Assembly: GCA_014338405.1 (NCBI GenBank)
Contig: JTDE01000108.1
Coordinates: 323,549 to 387,548, forward strand
Origin: Paragonimus skrjabini miyazakii
Lineage: Eukaryota > Platyhelminthes > Trematoda > Plagiorchiida > Troglotrematidae
Reading direction: 5' to 3'
DNA: 64,000 bases
This document shows positions 11,755-22,094 of this stretch, in pieces (within the stretch, counting starts at the first letter, position 1; each line of letters begins with the position of its first letter). A program made the translations under genes and the position numbers. The notes below the pieces were generated by a model that ran no database searches, was not told where the DNA came from, and was given only the letters and a program-made list of their open reading frames with translations.

Positions 11755-12690
11755 TACGACAACATTTGCACGATTCCCATCCAAAAGTAACAGGGTTGAG
11801 AATCCTGGCGAGAGGTTACTGCTGGTGGCCGAATACTTTATTGTGAAGTAGAACCATCCTTGAAGTTATGTGAAGTACGTCAAAACGATCAATACACTTT
11901 TGGCATTGGCCGGAGAAACCATGGCAACGACTGCATGTGTGATTACTTTGGCACAATTAATGGTCTGATGCATTTACATGTAACTAACGCCCATTTCAAG
12001 TAGATCGATATCTATCACGTCACAAATACCGATTCGCAGTCTGCCCTGACCAAAATTCGATCTCCGTTTGCGACATTTTGATTACCTGAGACAATATGCA
12101 CTGACAACAGAGCTGATCTCAATGATGAAGAATTCTAACAGTTGCTAAGTAATAACGGCGTACAACATGTAAAGTCTACACTATACCACTCAGTATCAAA
12201 TGGTTTGGTTGAACGTACACTTTAGATCTTCAACCGAGGCCTCCTCAAACAGCAGCTTTAAATGGTACAAACTAAATTATATTGGTTTTATTTGCATACG
12301 GAACAACTCCAACTGAGTTGACAAGGAAATCACCCACGAACCTAATATTTGACAAGAAGTTGCGAACAAGCTTAAGTTCACTTTTCTCCAATCCTCGCAG
12401 TTAAATCGAAACATTACAGGAAAAGATGTGTATGCAGTCATAATATAAGAGAGAAATACGACTGAATGAATGCCATCCAGTTAATACTAAGTTGTCTCAC
12501 GAGTCACATTTTGCGGCCCGCTACATTCAGTACCTCTACAGGAAACCATTCTGACTTGTGGCCGACTGACAGCCACGTTGTGCGTCGAAATTCTGAACAT
12601 GTCCGACTTCACATCCCGGAGGCGTTTGAGCCAAACAGATTGACAACGTTTGCTGATACGTCAACAGATCCGTAGCAGTCTGTTTCGACG
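11755..12690 (+). pseudogene. decayed Ty3/Gypsy integrase
   Basis: The zinc-binding HHCC domain starts at about 11758 with HLHDSHPKVTGLRILARGYC followed by WWPNTL. The DDE core keeps ETICTDNRADLNDEEF (about 12085-12140, second catalytic Asp) and QHVKSTLYHSVSNGLVERTL (about 12160-12226, catalytic Glu), broken by in-frame stops. A C-terminal stretch (12466-12675) has no clear motif apart from its expected position. It follows the RT fragment at 11337-11546 on the same strand after a deletion of the RT palm and RNase H, so the two are read as one element. A purine-rich stretch and TGTTACACG at 12801 follow. Confidence 0.82.
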
Positions 12691-12800
12691 CAAGGAGCAA
12701 TCACAACTACGTCAGCGGAAATCCTATGTTCGCAACGCCTACCGAAACCAATGACAAATATCCAACTGGGACGTATTACGTTAGTTAAGAGTGGGAGAGA

Positions 12801-12964
12801 TGTTACACGTGCAGTACCAAACTACTTGCTTTATTTAGCTGCCGTCTGATTGGCTGTCACTGACTTTGACGACCTAAATGCCTTCCACTATCGCCTAGCA
12901 GGTTTAATGAGATTGGAGATTTCGACCTGTCTAGGAAGTCCTAATCGTGGGGTTATCGATCAGA
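12801..12964 (+). repeat. probable start of the 3' LTR of the plus-strand Gypsy
   Basis: GAGTGGGAGAGA at 12789-12800 looks like a polypurine tract and is followed at once by TGTTACACGTGCAG, a plausible LTR start. I cannot find the LTR end; sequence of the SINE-like family B begins at about 12965, so the LTR is probably truncated. No 5' LTR partner was found. Confidence 0.4.
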
Positions 12965-13265
12965 ATTAACAGACGGTAACTGTCTCCTATCGAGACGATC
13001 GGACAACCTGATCATTACTCACAAGCGAAAGTGGTTGACTGTTCACATATGTTAATTCGGTCGTGCCTAACGTGGTAAACACGGTTGCCTCATGAACAGC
13101 GTGGCCGGAGTTCTAGTCCCGGCGGTGGCGAGGATATGCACTACTGACGAGCTCTAATAGGAGCGAAACTCGAGTCTAGTGCTTGTTTGGTTTGGAAAGG
13201 GCCGACTGGAAAGTCTATCGGAATGCGACAGCTGCGATCAATTGTGGGTGATTTTCGACTTGAAA
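12965..13265 (+). repeat. family B (SINE-like) repeat, longest copy
   Basis: The most complete copy of the family. It runs from TTAACAGACGGTAACTGTCTC through ACCTGATCATTACTCACAAG, the A-box-like GTGGTAAACACGGTTGCCTC, the B-box-like GTTCTAGTCCCGGC, and the 3' end ATCAATTGTGGGTGAT. The first 50 bp recur at 41870-41990 and 58095-58185 on the minus strand, which shows the family extends upstream of the tRNA-like part. This copy lacks the CTAGGTCAGTGATACA stretch present at 57436-57715. Confidence 0.72.
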
Positions 13266-14230
13266 TTGCACTGTTTTGGCTACAATTCCGGGCCATTTAG
13301 CGGTCTGAACATTGCAGTTAAATCAATCGGATGTGGTATGTTAGCACGAGTGCTGTGTTTCTATTGGAGCTACGGAACTTATACGGCTACCGCTTCAGTA
13401 TCATGTTTGTCGATCACTACGTCTTATTGCCCACATGGTAAAATTAAGCATGTATTTCGTCAGCCCTTTTACTTGTCACACGCAACAAATGGCTACCGCA
13501 GTCTAACCTGAGGTCACCGACTTTCACGATACCGCATCATATCCAGTTTTCACTCATGGTGCCGGCGCCATCTAACATAAAGCGCTAATTCAAGAGTCCG
13601 GTAAACCAACTATCTCCAGACAAGCTCGCTTGATCGGACACATTTGTACAAGCTTCGGTTGTGACATATCGTGGGAATCATTGATCCAAAGCTAGACGAT
13701 CAAGACCGCAAGATACAAGCTCATAGACAGCCAACTGCAAATAACTCCACATGTAGTCACATGACCACATGTTATGACCGGTATCAGCTAGCTGCCAAGT
13801 GGCCATATACACTTTCTGTCAGAGATGAAAGTATCATTTTGATCTGCAGTGTGTGAGCCTATATAGACTCCTGAATAACGGTGATGCACAATGCGGAACT
13901 GTACTGACGGGTACGTACATGAGCGTGCAGCGCCCATTATGGTATTGTGCAACGGCGAAAGACGAGTTCTGAATCGTTCTGACGTATTTGTGTTAGCCTA
14001 ACCTAATATCGGTCGCTTCATTAAGTGACTTGATGAACAGCTTACTACTAAGATGCTACGTTGCTTCCGCCTAAAAATAAATCCAAAGACGTCAATAGTG
14101 CACGGTAAAGTAAACATTTGATTACAAATCATCTGCACAAGCGTACAAATACAATCACTTTTTCATAGTTCAGCTGAACTACAGCCGTCGAATCCTGAGA
14201 CATTTGAAAACCTGACTTAGTTAACAAGAA
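13266..14230. other. no recognisable gene
   Basis: Several short open frames (for example 13179-13511) occur, but they have no family motif, and the first overlaps the family B repeat. No RNA gene or structured repeat was noted. Confidence 0.4.
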
Positions 14231-14359
14231 AATTCAAGTTCCGACTGTTTAGGACGATGGAAACGACTGATCGCAAGTCTCCCAGCCGATAGATACGAAG
14301 AAAGACTGGTATTTGTTATATGCGTACAAGTGTGCAATCAACAATAGGCCTTAACGTGT

Positions 14360-14794
14360 ATGCAAAACCACCTCCGTCTTAACTCGAAAGTCGGTCAAAA
14401 CCGAAGCGTGTGGTATGTGTCTTGTGACCGACTGACCGACGTTGTGTTGGTGTGTCAAAAATCGGAGGGGCGCCTACTGAATATTCGATACTTCCGCACC
14501 CCAACCCAGTTACATACGTCAAAGATGCGCATGCTTCTGTTCGCAGATAACAGCGCGCTATTTGCACATAATGAAGACGAACTACAGCGGCTGGCCATGG
14601 CTTTCGCGACGGCGGTAAGACATTTTTTCTCCTTCAGCCTTCTCTGGGCGGAGGTGCTATCTGTGCACGTTCACTCAAAATCCGTGTTAATGGGGATGTT
14701 GTCAGCAGCTGCATCGATTTCTACTACTTGGGCAGCAATATGTCCATCGATCTGTCCGTGGACCGCTAGTTGAGAGCTCGTGTAGCAAAGACTA
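14360..14794 (+). pseudogene. non-LTR retrotransposon RT fragment, interrupted by an LTR
   Basis: The plus strand encodes an RT palm of CR1/RTE type: LLNIRYFRTPTQLHTSKMRM, then LLFADNSALFAHNEDELQRL (ADN in place of ADD) and AMAFATAVRHF. After a frameshift it continues as NGDVVSSCIDFYYLGSNMSI, DLSVDR, a stop, and LRARVAKTSA. The homology ends exactly at the ACTAG before 14795, where an LTR begins. The continuing thumb (usual AFGRL then a LLYGAE-type box) is not found downstream, so the right half was lost or lies beyond the window. Confidence 0.78.
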
Positions 14795-15109
14795 GTGCAG
14801 TGAAGTTGAGCGATCGTAACATACTACTCATACCACGGCTATTCAGTAGTAGGACCGGAACATATATTTTGACATCGTACAAGCCGCAGGAAAAGTGCAG
14901 GAAGGAAAATCAGAGGGCAGCATCGCTCATAGTGGTCCCTGCTACTTAATGGAACTGAGCATTGACGTCTGCGACAACCGAAAAGGTCTGGGTCCGAATC
15001 CTGCGTGCAAATGAGTGATTTTGTTCCAAGTCTTGTTTAAATGCTTAACCTATGTGTTGGTTTGTCGAATAAACAACCGTTGTACCATTTGGGTTCTTGG
15101 ATCACAACA
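14795..15109 (+). repeat. Gypsy-type LTR, family 1 (5' LTR)
   Basis: About 315 bp starting TGCAGTGAAG and ending TCACAACA, homologous along its length to the solo LTR at 25630-25926 on the other strand. It carries an AATAAAC polyadenylation-like signal near 15070. It ends directly before a primer-binding site and gag sequence, which identifies it as a 5' LTR. CTAG precedes it (14791-14794), the same four bases that flank the solo copy. The insertion disrupts the non-LTR RT on its left. Confidence 0.82.
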
Positions 15110-15111
15110 AT

Positions 15112-15129
15112 TGGTGCCGTGACCAGGAT
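15112..15129 (+). other. LTR-retrotransposon primer-binding site
   Basis: TGGTGCCGTGACCAGGAT follows the LTR end by two to three bases. This TGG-start, tRNA-3'-end-complementary layout is typical of Gypsy elements. I have not assigned the primer tRNA. Confidence 0.7.
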
Positions 15130-15132
15130 TGG

Positions 15133-15318
15133 AGAGTGAAGATCCCATGGCCGCAGTCGTTCGAGGATGGGGACGTCCGGAGCTTGCTGGAGGACTTCGA
15201 GGACGTGGCGGAAGCGGTCGGAGTGAAGACCGACCGGGCGAAGCTGGCTGCCCTGCGGAAGCTGCTCAAGGGCAGAGCGAAGACAGTTTTGGGGGCGGCG
15301 CGAAGAGGCCCCGCGAAG
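15133..15318 (+). pseudogene. truncated Gypsy gag start
   Basis: An open, GC-rich stretch in the frame that continues from 15097 encodes SFEDGDVRSLLEDFEDVAEA, VGVKTDRAKLAALRKLL and KGRAKTVLGAARRGP. This is the acidic/amphipathic start of a Gypsy-type gag (capsid N-terminal region) as found in flatworm LTR elements. Homology stops at 15318 and AT-rich unrelated sequence follows, so gag is truncated after about 60 codons, and no pol or 3' LTR follows on this strand. The lack of stops and the high GC set it apart from its neighbours and suggest a younger or differently composed element than the Gypsy relics nearby. A real initiation codon cannot be chosen. Confidence 0.72.
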
Positions 15319-15545
15319 CTGTTGTTCTTCACTCACCCTCTCTGGAGTGCCATAACGTGTATTAGTTTGCTAGAGTTCTTCTTGTATTACATTTTACATA
15401 GCTACCTTCTCAGTATATATATTGTCATTGCAGTCCCTCTCTCTGTGTGTTTAGTTTCTGAGAGATTACGGTTTCCTTTTCCTGTTAGCCATTCGATTGG
15501 CTAACCAGCACTGGCCGGCTGGACATAAAAGCCTCACTCACACAC
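15319..15545. other. unassigned spacer with promoter-like words
   Basis: No homology was recognised. On the plus strand GATTGGCTAA (an inverted CCAAT, near 15495) is followed about 30 bp later by CATAAAAGCC, a weak TATA-like word. It could be LTR U3 or host sequence. Confidence 0.25.
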
Positions 15546-15549
15546 CTAC

Positions 15550-15660
15550 TGGTGCATCGCAAGCCACTTGGGGTGATGGTATATAGCGCAGGCGTTCCTT
15601 GGCTCCGGCCACTGTGACAGGCTAATCCGTTTCAGATGCCGCCAACCATGTCCTGGATCA
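15550..15660 (-). repeat. family E repeat, short copy
   Basis: On the minus strand this reads GGTTGGCGGCATCTGAAACG, then GATTAGCCTGTCACAG and AAGTGGCTTGCGATGCA, matching the start of the 28.4-kb repeat. The shared peptide is GWRHLKRISLSQ here against GWQHSFRISLSQ at 28.4 kb. The family is unidentified. Confidence 0.6.
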
Positions 15661-15823
15661 CACAGTATGGACGTTATGGTAATTAGTGTATGTCTACTTG
15701 CACCAGAGTTGTGTAGAAATGTCTGACATTGACCTTCCGGTCGGTTGTAAACTCGTACGTTCCTGATCCACAGGTTCGAGCTATTCCAATCGGTCTCGAC
15801 AGTACCGGATGACCTTTGCTCGC

Positions 15824-16503
15824 TTACCGCCCTTTCCAACGGACGAATGTCCCAAGCTGTATTGTCAATTTTAGTGTTCTATAAGCCGACCAGCAGGCAC
15901 GACAACAGTTCCAACGGTGGAAAAATCCATCAACTGTAAGGCATTCGGATTCTGGCGTTAACGGCATGTAGAAGAATGCTTTCTTTAAATCCAATCTTGG
16001 GAAAATCTGAGCATCAGCCATCTTGACCAGTAGCTGATCGATCGTAAGGCGCATGGATTTATTGAACACAATCTGGCTATTTACCGCCTCCCAGTGATCG
16101 CCGTTTTGTAGTATCGTGAAAGTGGAGTGAACTCATTCGGGACTATCGACTCGTTTGAAAACACGTCCTTTATGACACCAGCCATTGCTTCCTGTTTGTC
16201 CGGAGGAATCGGGGACGGAGACACGGAAAGGAATTCCTTCTCAGCAGTTATCCTGTGCCATTGTGCACAAATGGCTACCGTTCGAATGTCCGGAGAAGGG
16301 AGCTTGGGCTCTGAAAACTCGTGCTGTTTCTCCCTTGTGAAAGTAGAATTACGTGCTGGATGAATGTGTTCTGTCAATAACGATAGCGAGGTGTCACTCG
16401 GAGTTTCTTGGCTTGCTTGAATTATTTGACGGACTATCGGCTGCTTCAGCGGTTCCAGACCGTCTTGTTTCAACGGGTAAAACCCGAATCTTTCTGTGAT
16501 CAC
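15824..16503 (-). pseudogene. decayed Ty3/Gypsy pol: RT N-terminal part
   Basis: On the minus strand 16081-16503 gives the stretch before the RT core (PIVRQIIQAS, SPSPIPPDKQEAMAGVIKDV). It is followed by 15824-16069 with RLTIDQLLVKMADAQIFPRL, DLKKAFFYMPLTPESE and VDGFFHRWN, a recognisable Gypsy RT block around the first catalytic Asp (RLDLKKAF). Frame changes and stops break it. The lineage differs from the two Gypsy relics at 8-12 kb, because the RT block reads DLKKAFFYMPLTPESE rather than DLRSAYHQ or DFSHTY. Upstream sequence runs into an assembly gap at 16577, so protease or gag may be hidden there. Confidence 0.75.
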
Positions 16504-16576
16504 ATTCGTTCTGTATCGCTATCCTTGGTCAGGTATAACGAGGGCGCCGTTCAACGAAACTTCTACCTGCAAGTCA

Positions 16577-16987
16577 NNNNNNNNNNNNNNNNNNNNNNNN
16601 NNNNNNNNNNNNNNNNNNNNNNNNNNNNNNNNNNNNNNNNNNNNNNNNNNNNNNNNNNNNNNNNNNNNNNNNNNNNNNNNNNNNNNNNNNNNNNNNNNNN
16701 NNNNNNNNNNNNNNNNNNNNNNNNNNNNNNNNNNNNNNNNNNNNNNNNNNNNNNNNNNNNNNNNNNNNNNNNNNNNNNNNNNNNNNNNNNNNNNNNNNNN
16801 NNNNNNNNNNNNNNNNNNNNNNNNNNNNNNNNNNNNNNNNNNNNNNNNNNNNNNNNNNNNNNNNNNNNNNNNNNNNNNNNNNNNNNNNNNNNNNNNNNNN
16901 NNNNNNNNNNNNNNNNNNNNNNNNNNNNNNNNNNNNNNNNNNNNNNNNNNNNNNNNNNNNNNNNNNNNNNNNNNNNNNNNNNNNNNN
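16577..16987. other. assembly gap (411 N)
   Basis: A run of 411 undetermined bases. It lies just upstream (minus-strand sense) of the Gypsy RT fragment at 15824-16503, so repeat content is the likely reason for the gap. Nothing can be said about its contents. Confidence 0.99.
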
Positions 16988-19900
16988 TCATTTAATGGAC
17001 AATTGGGCATACGCTTGACTCTACTCCACTAACAGCTCAAAACGCCTATCCTGCACAGCGGTGGAAATGTAATCTGAACAGACATCAAGCTAAAAGAGCA
17101 TGGTAGGGTATTGAAACAAACCATATATTCCCAACAACGTTTGGAAATATGATGAGTAGTTAGCACCAGCCTAGTCTGAGACCAACGATAACAACCAAGG
17201 GAAGAAGGAAAGAGAATGCGAGACAGGCTCCAGCCTACAAGACGACATTCAAAAGCACACTCAGTTAGAAGTGTGTAGAAATTTCGAATGTGTTAAACCA
17301 TACTTGAAAACATGCAAACGAAACAACCTTGAAGAACAGCTTAGTAGACGAGTTGTTATAAAAAGGGTAAGCATTCACTGTGTGTAACTGGTTTCACGAC
17401 TGAATGAAGTGACACTGAGTTCATTTCAGGCCTCCTATGGCAGACGCACACAGAATCATTCGTATAGAACAGACATGCAGAACAACACGGTTGCAACCGT
17501 GATCCTTAGAGAAGTCACACGATCGCTGTTCACTACACTCATAATTAAGATGGGAATCTGCGTTCTATGCAGAAATGTTCTGAACAGCCCTATGGAATAA
17601 TTTGAGTGCTAAAGAAAGATAACCCAATATCACTCATACCGGACAATTAACAGAAAAAATAATTTAATAATTATGAACGTTTTTTCCATTATATACTCAA
17701 ATGTGCGGAACAGGTCCGATAGTTTTTGGCTGTAAGACGTCCAACAATTTACACTGTTTATTATCAATCATATTTCGGAACAGCGTTAGCGGTAAACTAA
17801 AATTAGCACAAAATCGCATAATGTACCATACAAGTCAAAATCCGTTGCAATTCTCAGTGACCCAATCCGAACACAGGCAATAAAATGTGCATCCGTATAC
17901 TTTATACAAGTATGCCTTGTTATCCGAAAGACGAGAGGAGCACCACATCGATTCGAAACTGTAGAATGAGGAAAAAATGCGTGACCGAAGGACAAGTTGA
18001 CCATGAACACGACTTACCGCTACCTAATCACATTATTGTATTCCGTTCATTGATCAATAAAAATCTCATCAACTGCTCAGTGAAGGAAAGTGTATAAACT
18101 TCAGGGTTATGTAAGTGGTGACTGTAAACCATTTTCAGTCAACGATCAGTAAGTGAAGATGTAATTCGTAAGAACGTACTTGACAGTACATGCTGTTACT
18201 CTAAAGCAGAAAAACTGTTCGTTGAAAGAAGTGTAAAACACCTCAGAATGATACCACATTCACTTGCTCCATACTCCACTCGAGTAATATAGATATGTGC
18301 TGAAAAACAATGCAGAAAAAGAGAAGGAAATGTAAAACACTTATTGCTGAAGATTTCAAGAGACGGCTAGATGAGAGATACTGTTGACTGTGCGGTACAC
18401 GGAGGCTTCAGGTGGGAACGTTATTATCACCAGATTCCTTCCGGAAAGATTTAATAATTCAACACCTCGTCGATCGATTGATGTGACCTGGTTTGGGAAG
18501 TTAAGTCGTCCTACAACGAAAACATAGCTATTATCAGTGCAAATTCCTGGATTATGTCAAGCAATTTTTGTTTAACTTTGTGATTTTGGGGATATAATGT
18601 CTGGTCAGACAGGGAGGGTGCAGATAAAATAAGTTTTAGAAAATATTGATTGATCATGAAAAGAGTGATCCTCAGCGAAGTTCAACTAGGTGCCTGGTGC
18701 CAAGAAACGCGGGCTGTACGTACAGATGCAAGAAATTGAGATAGATCTACGATATTTTACCAGTCTGCTCCGAGATGACTATTTCACTCTGACTATTTGT
18801 TTTGACGAAAAAATGCGTAAGTTACACACACCGTCTTTGAACACTGGCACCAGTTCTGTTCTGTAACTGGCTACCGAGTCGAGAAAATGAGGACAATAGT
18901 AGTCTAGCGACCGTAAGTAATTTCAATTCATTAGGAGAACAATGTCCTTCTTTTTATAGAGAACCGACAGTATTTACACTAACGATTACTGTTGGACAGC
19001 GTGTGTCACGTTTTTATTGGCCCGTTTGTTATTATTTTCTATGACCCTGATTTAAGCAATTCGGTTGTTTAAATCCGACAGGCGTTCAAACAATTTGTTT
19101 TACTCACCAACACTTTGAAAAACAACTTCCGTGTAGGGACTGGCGGCTGTCTTTTGAATGGACGGCGCCAATCGACCACAGTTCAATTTGCAGCAACCTG
19201 TGTCTGAGTTTTGATTGGCCGCACTTTCCACAATCTATAAGTCGCCTCTGTCCAACCCGATTTCAAAGCCTGATCACTTTTTCAAGGAGTGGACATCCGG
19301 TGTTTTATAGAGTTTATCACTTGACCAATTTTGTACCTGTATTCGATGGGTGACAGCAATAAGTACGTTGAGTGTGATGTATCTTATGTGCTACCGCCTA
19401 CGAACACAGATCTTCCAAAAATGATAAAACTCAAGGATTTAGGAATTCTAAATTTAGACAGCAGTTTGAGTCACGTTAACGTGACAAACAACAAATTTTA
19501 TCTGTAAATTATTCAGAGGTTTGCATGACCACATTGCTTTAGAAATTTCCTGCATCTTCCTATAATCTATCGAGCCAACTGGCTCTTCGTTACTGAAGTT
19601 TTCGGTTCATGTGACCACTACTTGGATAACAAAAATTGTGACTGACATGTAGCATACACTCAAGCTCAAGGAATTTTCTTCATTCTCGCAGACATAATAT
19701 AACTGCAATATAGACGGTAGATGCAGGTATCAACACCAAGATGAACTGACAATGTACAATCGTTTAGTGTGGCGTATAACACTGTTGTATTGGATTCAAA
19801 CGATCATTTTCTTCAACTTACTGAATGCTTCATATGTGAGTGAATTAGACTGAGAGATCCTTTCTGAAAAAACTGGTAAACCGCTTCACACAGTGTTTAG

Positions 19901-21240
19901 AACTGAACACATTGGACAAACATACTGAAATCAATCAAGATCACAAAAAATGTTAACCTATTTTTGATCGATTATGATTAGGTATGCATGTGGCACGAAG
20001 AGTTTTAATTACGAGATAGAGAAAGGGCACATTTTTAAACGGTTCAGGTGATCGAAGGTCAACATGAATTGTGAAACTGCCTATATGATCTTTTATGCTA
20101 CTGCTCTGTCTTACAGATAATAACTTCAAGCTAAGTATGCAGTCCGTTTAGGTTTTGAAACTAACGAATGTCTGAAAACTCGTCCTCGTTCTATTGTAAG
20201 CTTTAAATATGACCTTAGTTTACAGATAAAGAAGGAACTGAAGCAAATGGACACAAATGAGTTATCCAGCAGTTCCTGATAACTATCCGTTTTCCGTATG
20301 GAAAACCATATTTATCTCGCTTTTGTTAGCTGTCGGGTCAGGACATCATAACACGTTTGTTGAATAGGTTCATATCAGAGAGAGAGAACCTTTGCTCTGA
20401 TTAGCATCACAATTGATAGGCTGACAAAGTCATTTGTAGCCATCACAAACATGTGTGTGCGTCTTTAGTACAAATGTAGGTCACTCAAAATGATATTCGG
20501 TTCAATCAAAACGCTCAAATTTCATTGAATGGTTTGACCTCGTAGGCACAAACCACTTATTAATTCGAGATGTTTGCAAATTTTTACAAAAGACTAAGGT
20601 GAGTTTAAGGATCAAAGTGAGTTATTCCTTTCAAGTTTAGATAAATAAGGTGAGCATAATAAAACAGAGCCGTAAATTACCTTCTTTCCAACACTTCCGT
20701 CCCAATGATGCGGATGCATCGTTACACAAAACATCGAAAATGATGCGGTTTCTTAGGCGTATGCTTATCTCAACTTACTGGTAAAAATCTGTGGACAAAC
20801 ATTATGCAATAGTTGTAGCCATGTTTCTCGGTTACGGGATGGATGGAGGGTATAGTAGGAATACTGTTAATCATGTTTAAAATAAATTGGTTTTTTTCCC
20901 CTCTGCTAACTTGCATAAATCCAGTTACCTGGGTCGTTTCAAACTGACATCGATAAATTTTAAACTAGAAAATGTAGTGACCCAAAGAAAAGTGAAAAAC
21001 TGAAACTACTATCTACTGTTTATCTGTTGATCCTTCTGAGTGTTTTGGAAAGCTGTCTGATCTCCAAGATGAAATCGATAGTTCCATTGATGGATGAAAC
21101 AAAATTCGCTTAACATTCAAACCGGCATAAATGTGGGTCATCAAATTCTTTTGTTAAGTCGGAACCAACAGTGATCGAGCTGCACCTGATTGTACCTCAG
21201 CCTCCACATCCATGTGCAATGTCTTGATTTTGTAGGGGAT
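16988..21240. other. AT-rich stretch without recognisable genes
   Basis: About 4.2 kb with no transposon or protein motif that I recognise. From 18098 to 21240 there is no open frame of 60 codons except at the right edge. It is the longest quiet block of the left half and may be real host intergenic or intronic sequence. Confidence 0.5.
19160..19245 (+). promoter_or_regulatory. possible Pol II promoter-like cluster
   Basis: Within the AT-rich block a locally GC-richer patch holds GCCAATCG (about 19166), TGATTGGCC (about 19212, an inverted CCAAT) and CTATAAGTC (TATA-like, about 19235-19243). These words at this spacing are suggestive only. No coding exon was recognised downstream. It may also be the U3 part of an unrecognised LTR. 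Confidence 0.22.
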
Positions 21241-21767
21241 TGTCAGGCAGGAAGTGCGATCATTCCAACTCTCGGTGGAATAGCCCAACATAGGGGGAGG
21301 TGCCTCCAAAAACCCACGGTGAGCGGATGGAGAACGGCGTGGGCGACCGGATGAGTCATCGCTCGACCGGATTGGACCAACGGGTGAGACGTGGCAGCCG
21401 GAATAGGATTGATGATCGAATCGAAGGCGTGATTATTCCAACACTCCCAGGAATATCTCGACACGGCTGTAGAGTACGTTCAAAGCCTACAATAGATAGA
21501 CGGAGGGCAGCACGAGCGATCGGACAAGCCATCGCTCAACGAAATCGGATCAACAGACGAGGAATAGCAGGCAGAAAACCCCCGGGTAGAAGGCGCCAAT
21601 CACATATCTTAACCGGGCAGAAGTGCACACGACGCGTGAACGGAAACCTGGGGGGTGTTGTGGACTGGAATGCTGACTCATAAACGCGCGCGCGCGCGCG
21701 CGCGAAGCATGTGAACTAACGAGTTGGACAATAAAGATTGTGCTTTATTGGACGCCTTTTCGCTACA
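21241..21767 (+). repeat. GC-rich LTR-like unit, family 3
   Basis: About 527 bp, much richer in GC than its flanks, starting TGTCAGGCAGGAAG and ending TTTTCGCTACA. Its last 130 bp (from about 21637) match 54636-54760 on the minus strand: CGGAAACCT, GTTGTGG(A/G)CTGGAAT, CTGACTCATAAACGCG, CGAGTTGGACAA(T/G)AAAG and GTGCTTTATTGGACGCCTTTTC. An AATAAAG near 21730 fits a polyadenylation signal. I infer an LTR; no target duplication was found. Confidence 0.5.
21685..21704. repeat. (CG)10 microsatellite
   Basis: Twenty bases of perfect alternating CG inside the LTR-like unit. The homologous segment at 54.7 kb has only a short imperfect CG-rich run, so the tract expanded in this copy. Such tracts can adopt Z-DNA. 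Confidence 0.97.
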
Positions 21768-22094
21768 ATTGGACCGGCTAACCTACATGATTATCCAACC
21801 TTATCAATCAACTTGCACAATGCCTCACGGTTCACGGAATCTAGAGTCTTAGTGAAGTGAACATAGACTAACTGATTTTGTTCATTTGAATTCTGCTAGA
21901 TTTGTCGAGCGGTGGACATCATGTTGTTTCAATGCTCTCCAGATTCCCGTAGAATTCCTAAGAAGTCAATTTTGCAAACAGCTGTTTTCGGTCATTCTCA
22001 TCAGGCTATTACGATTACATAGGGTAAGTGCGAATTATATATGAAAATTATAACGTGTCAAATAGGTCATCAAAAATCACAGGAGTGGTACGGA

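Noticed and set aside
15319..15504. Continuation of the gag protein to 15504
   Set aside because: Homology ends at 15318 and the remaining residues are hydrophobic, AT-rich read-through of unrelated sequence.
16408..17032. Open frames of 140-195 codons across 16.4-17.0 kb
   Set aside because: They exist only because the assembly gap has no stop codons.
21300..21683. 127-codon arginine-rich open frame
   Set aside because: It falls in the GC-rich LTR-like unit, where GC content alone lengthens open frames; the protein has no domain.
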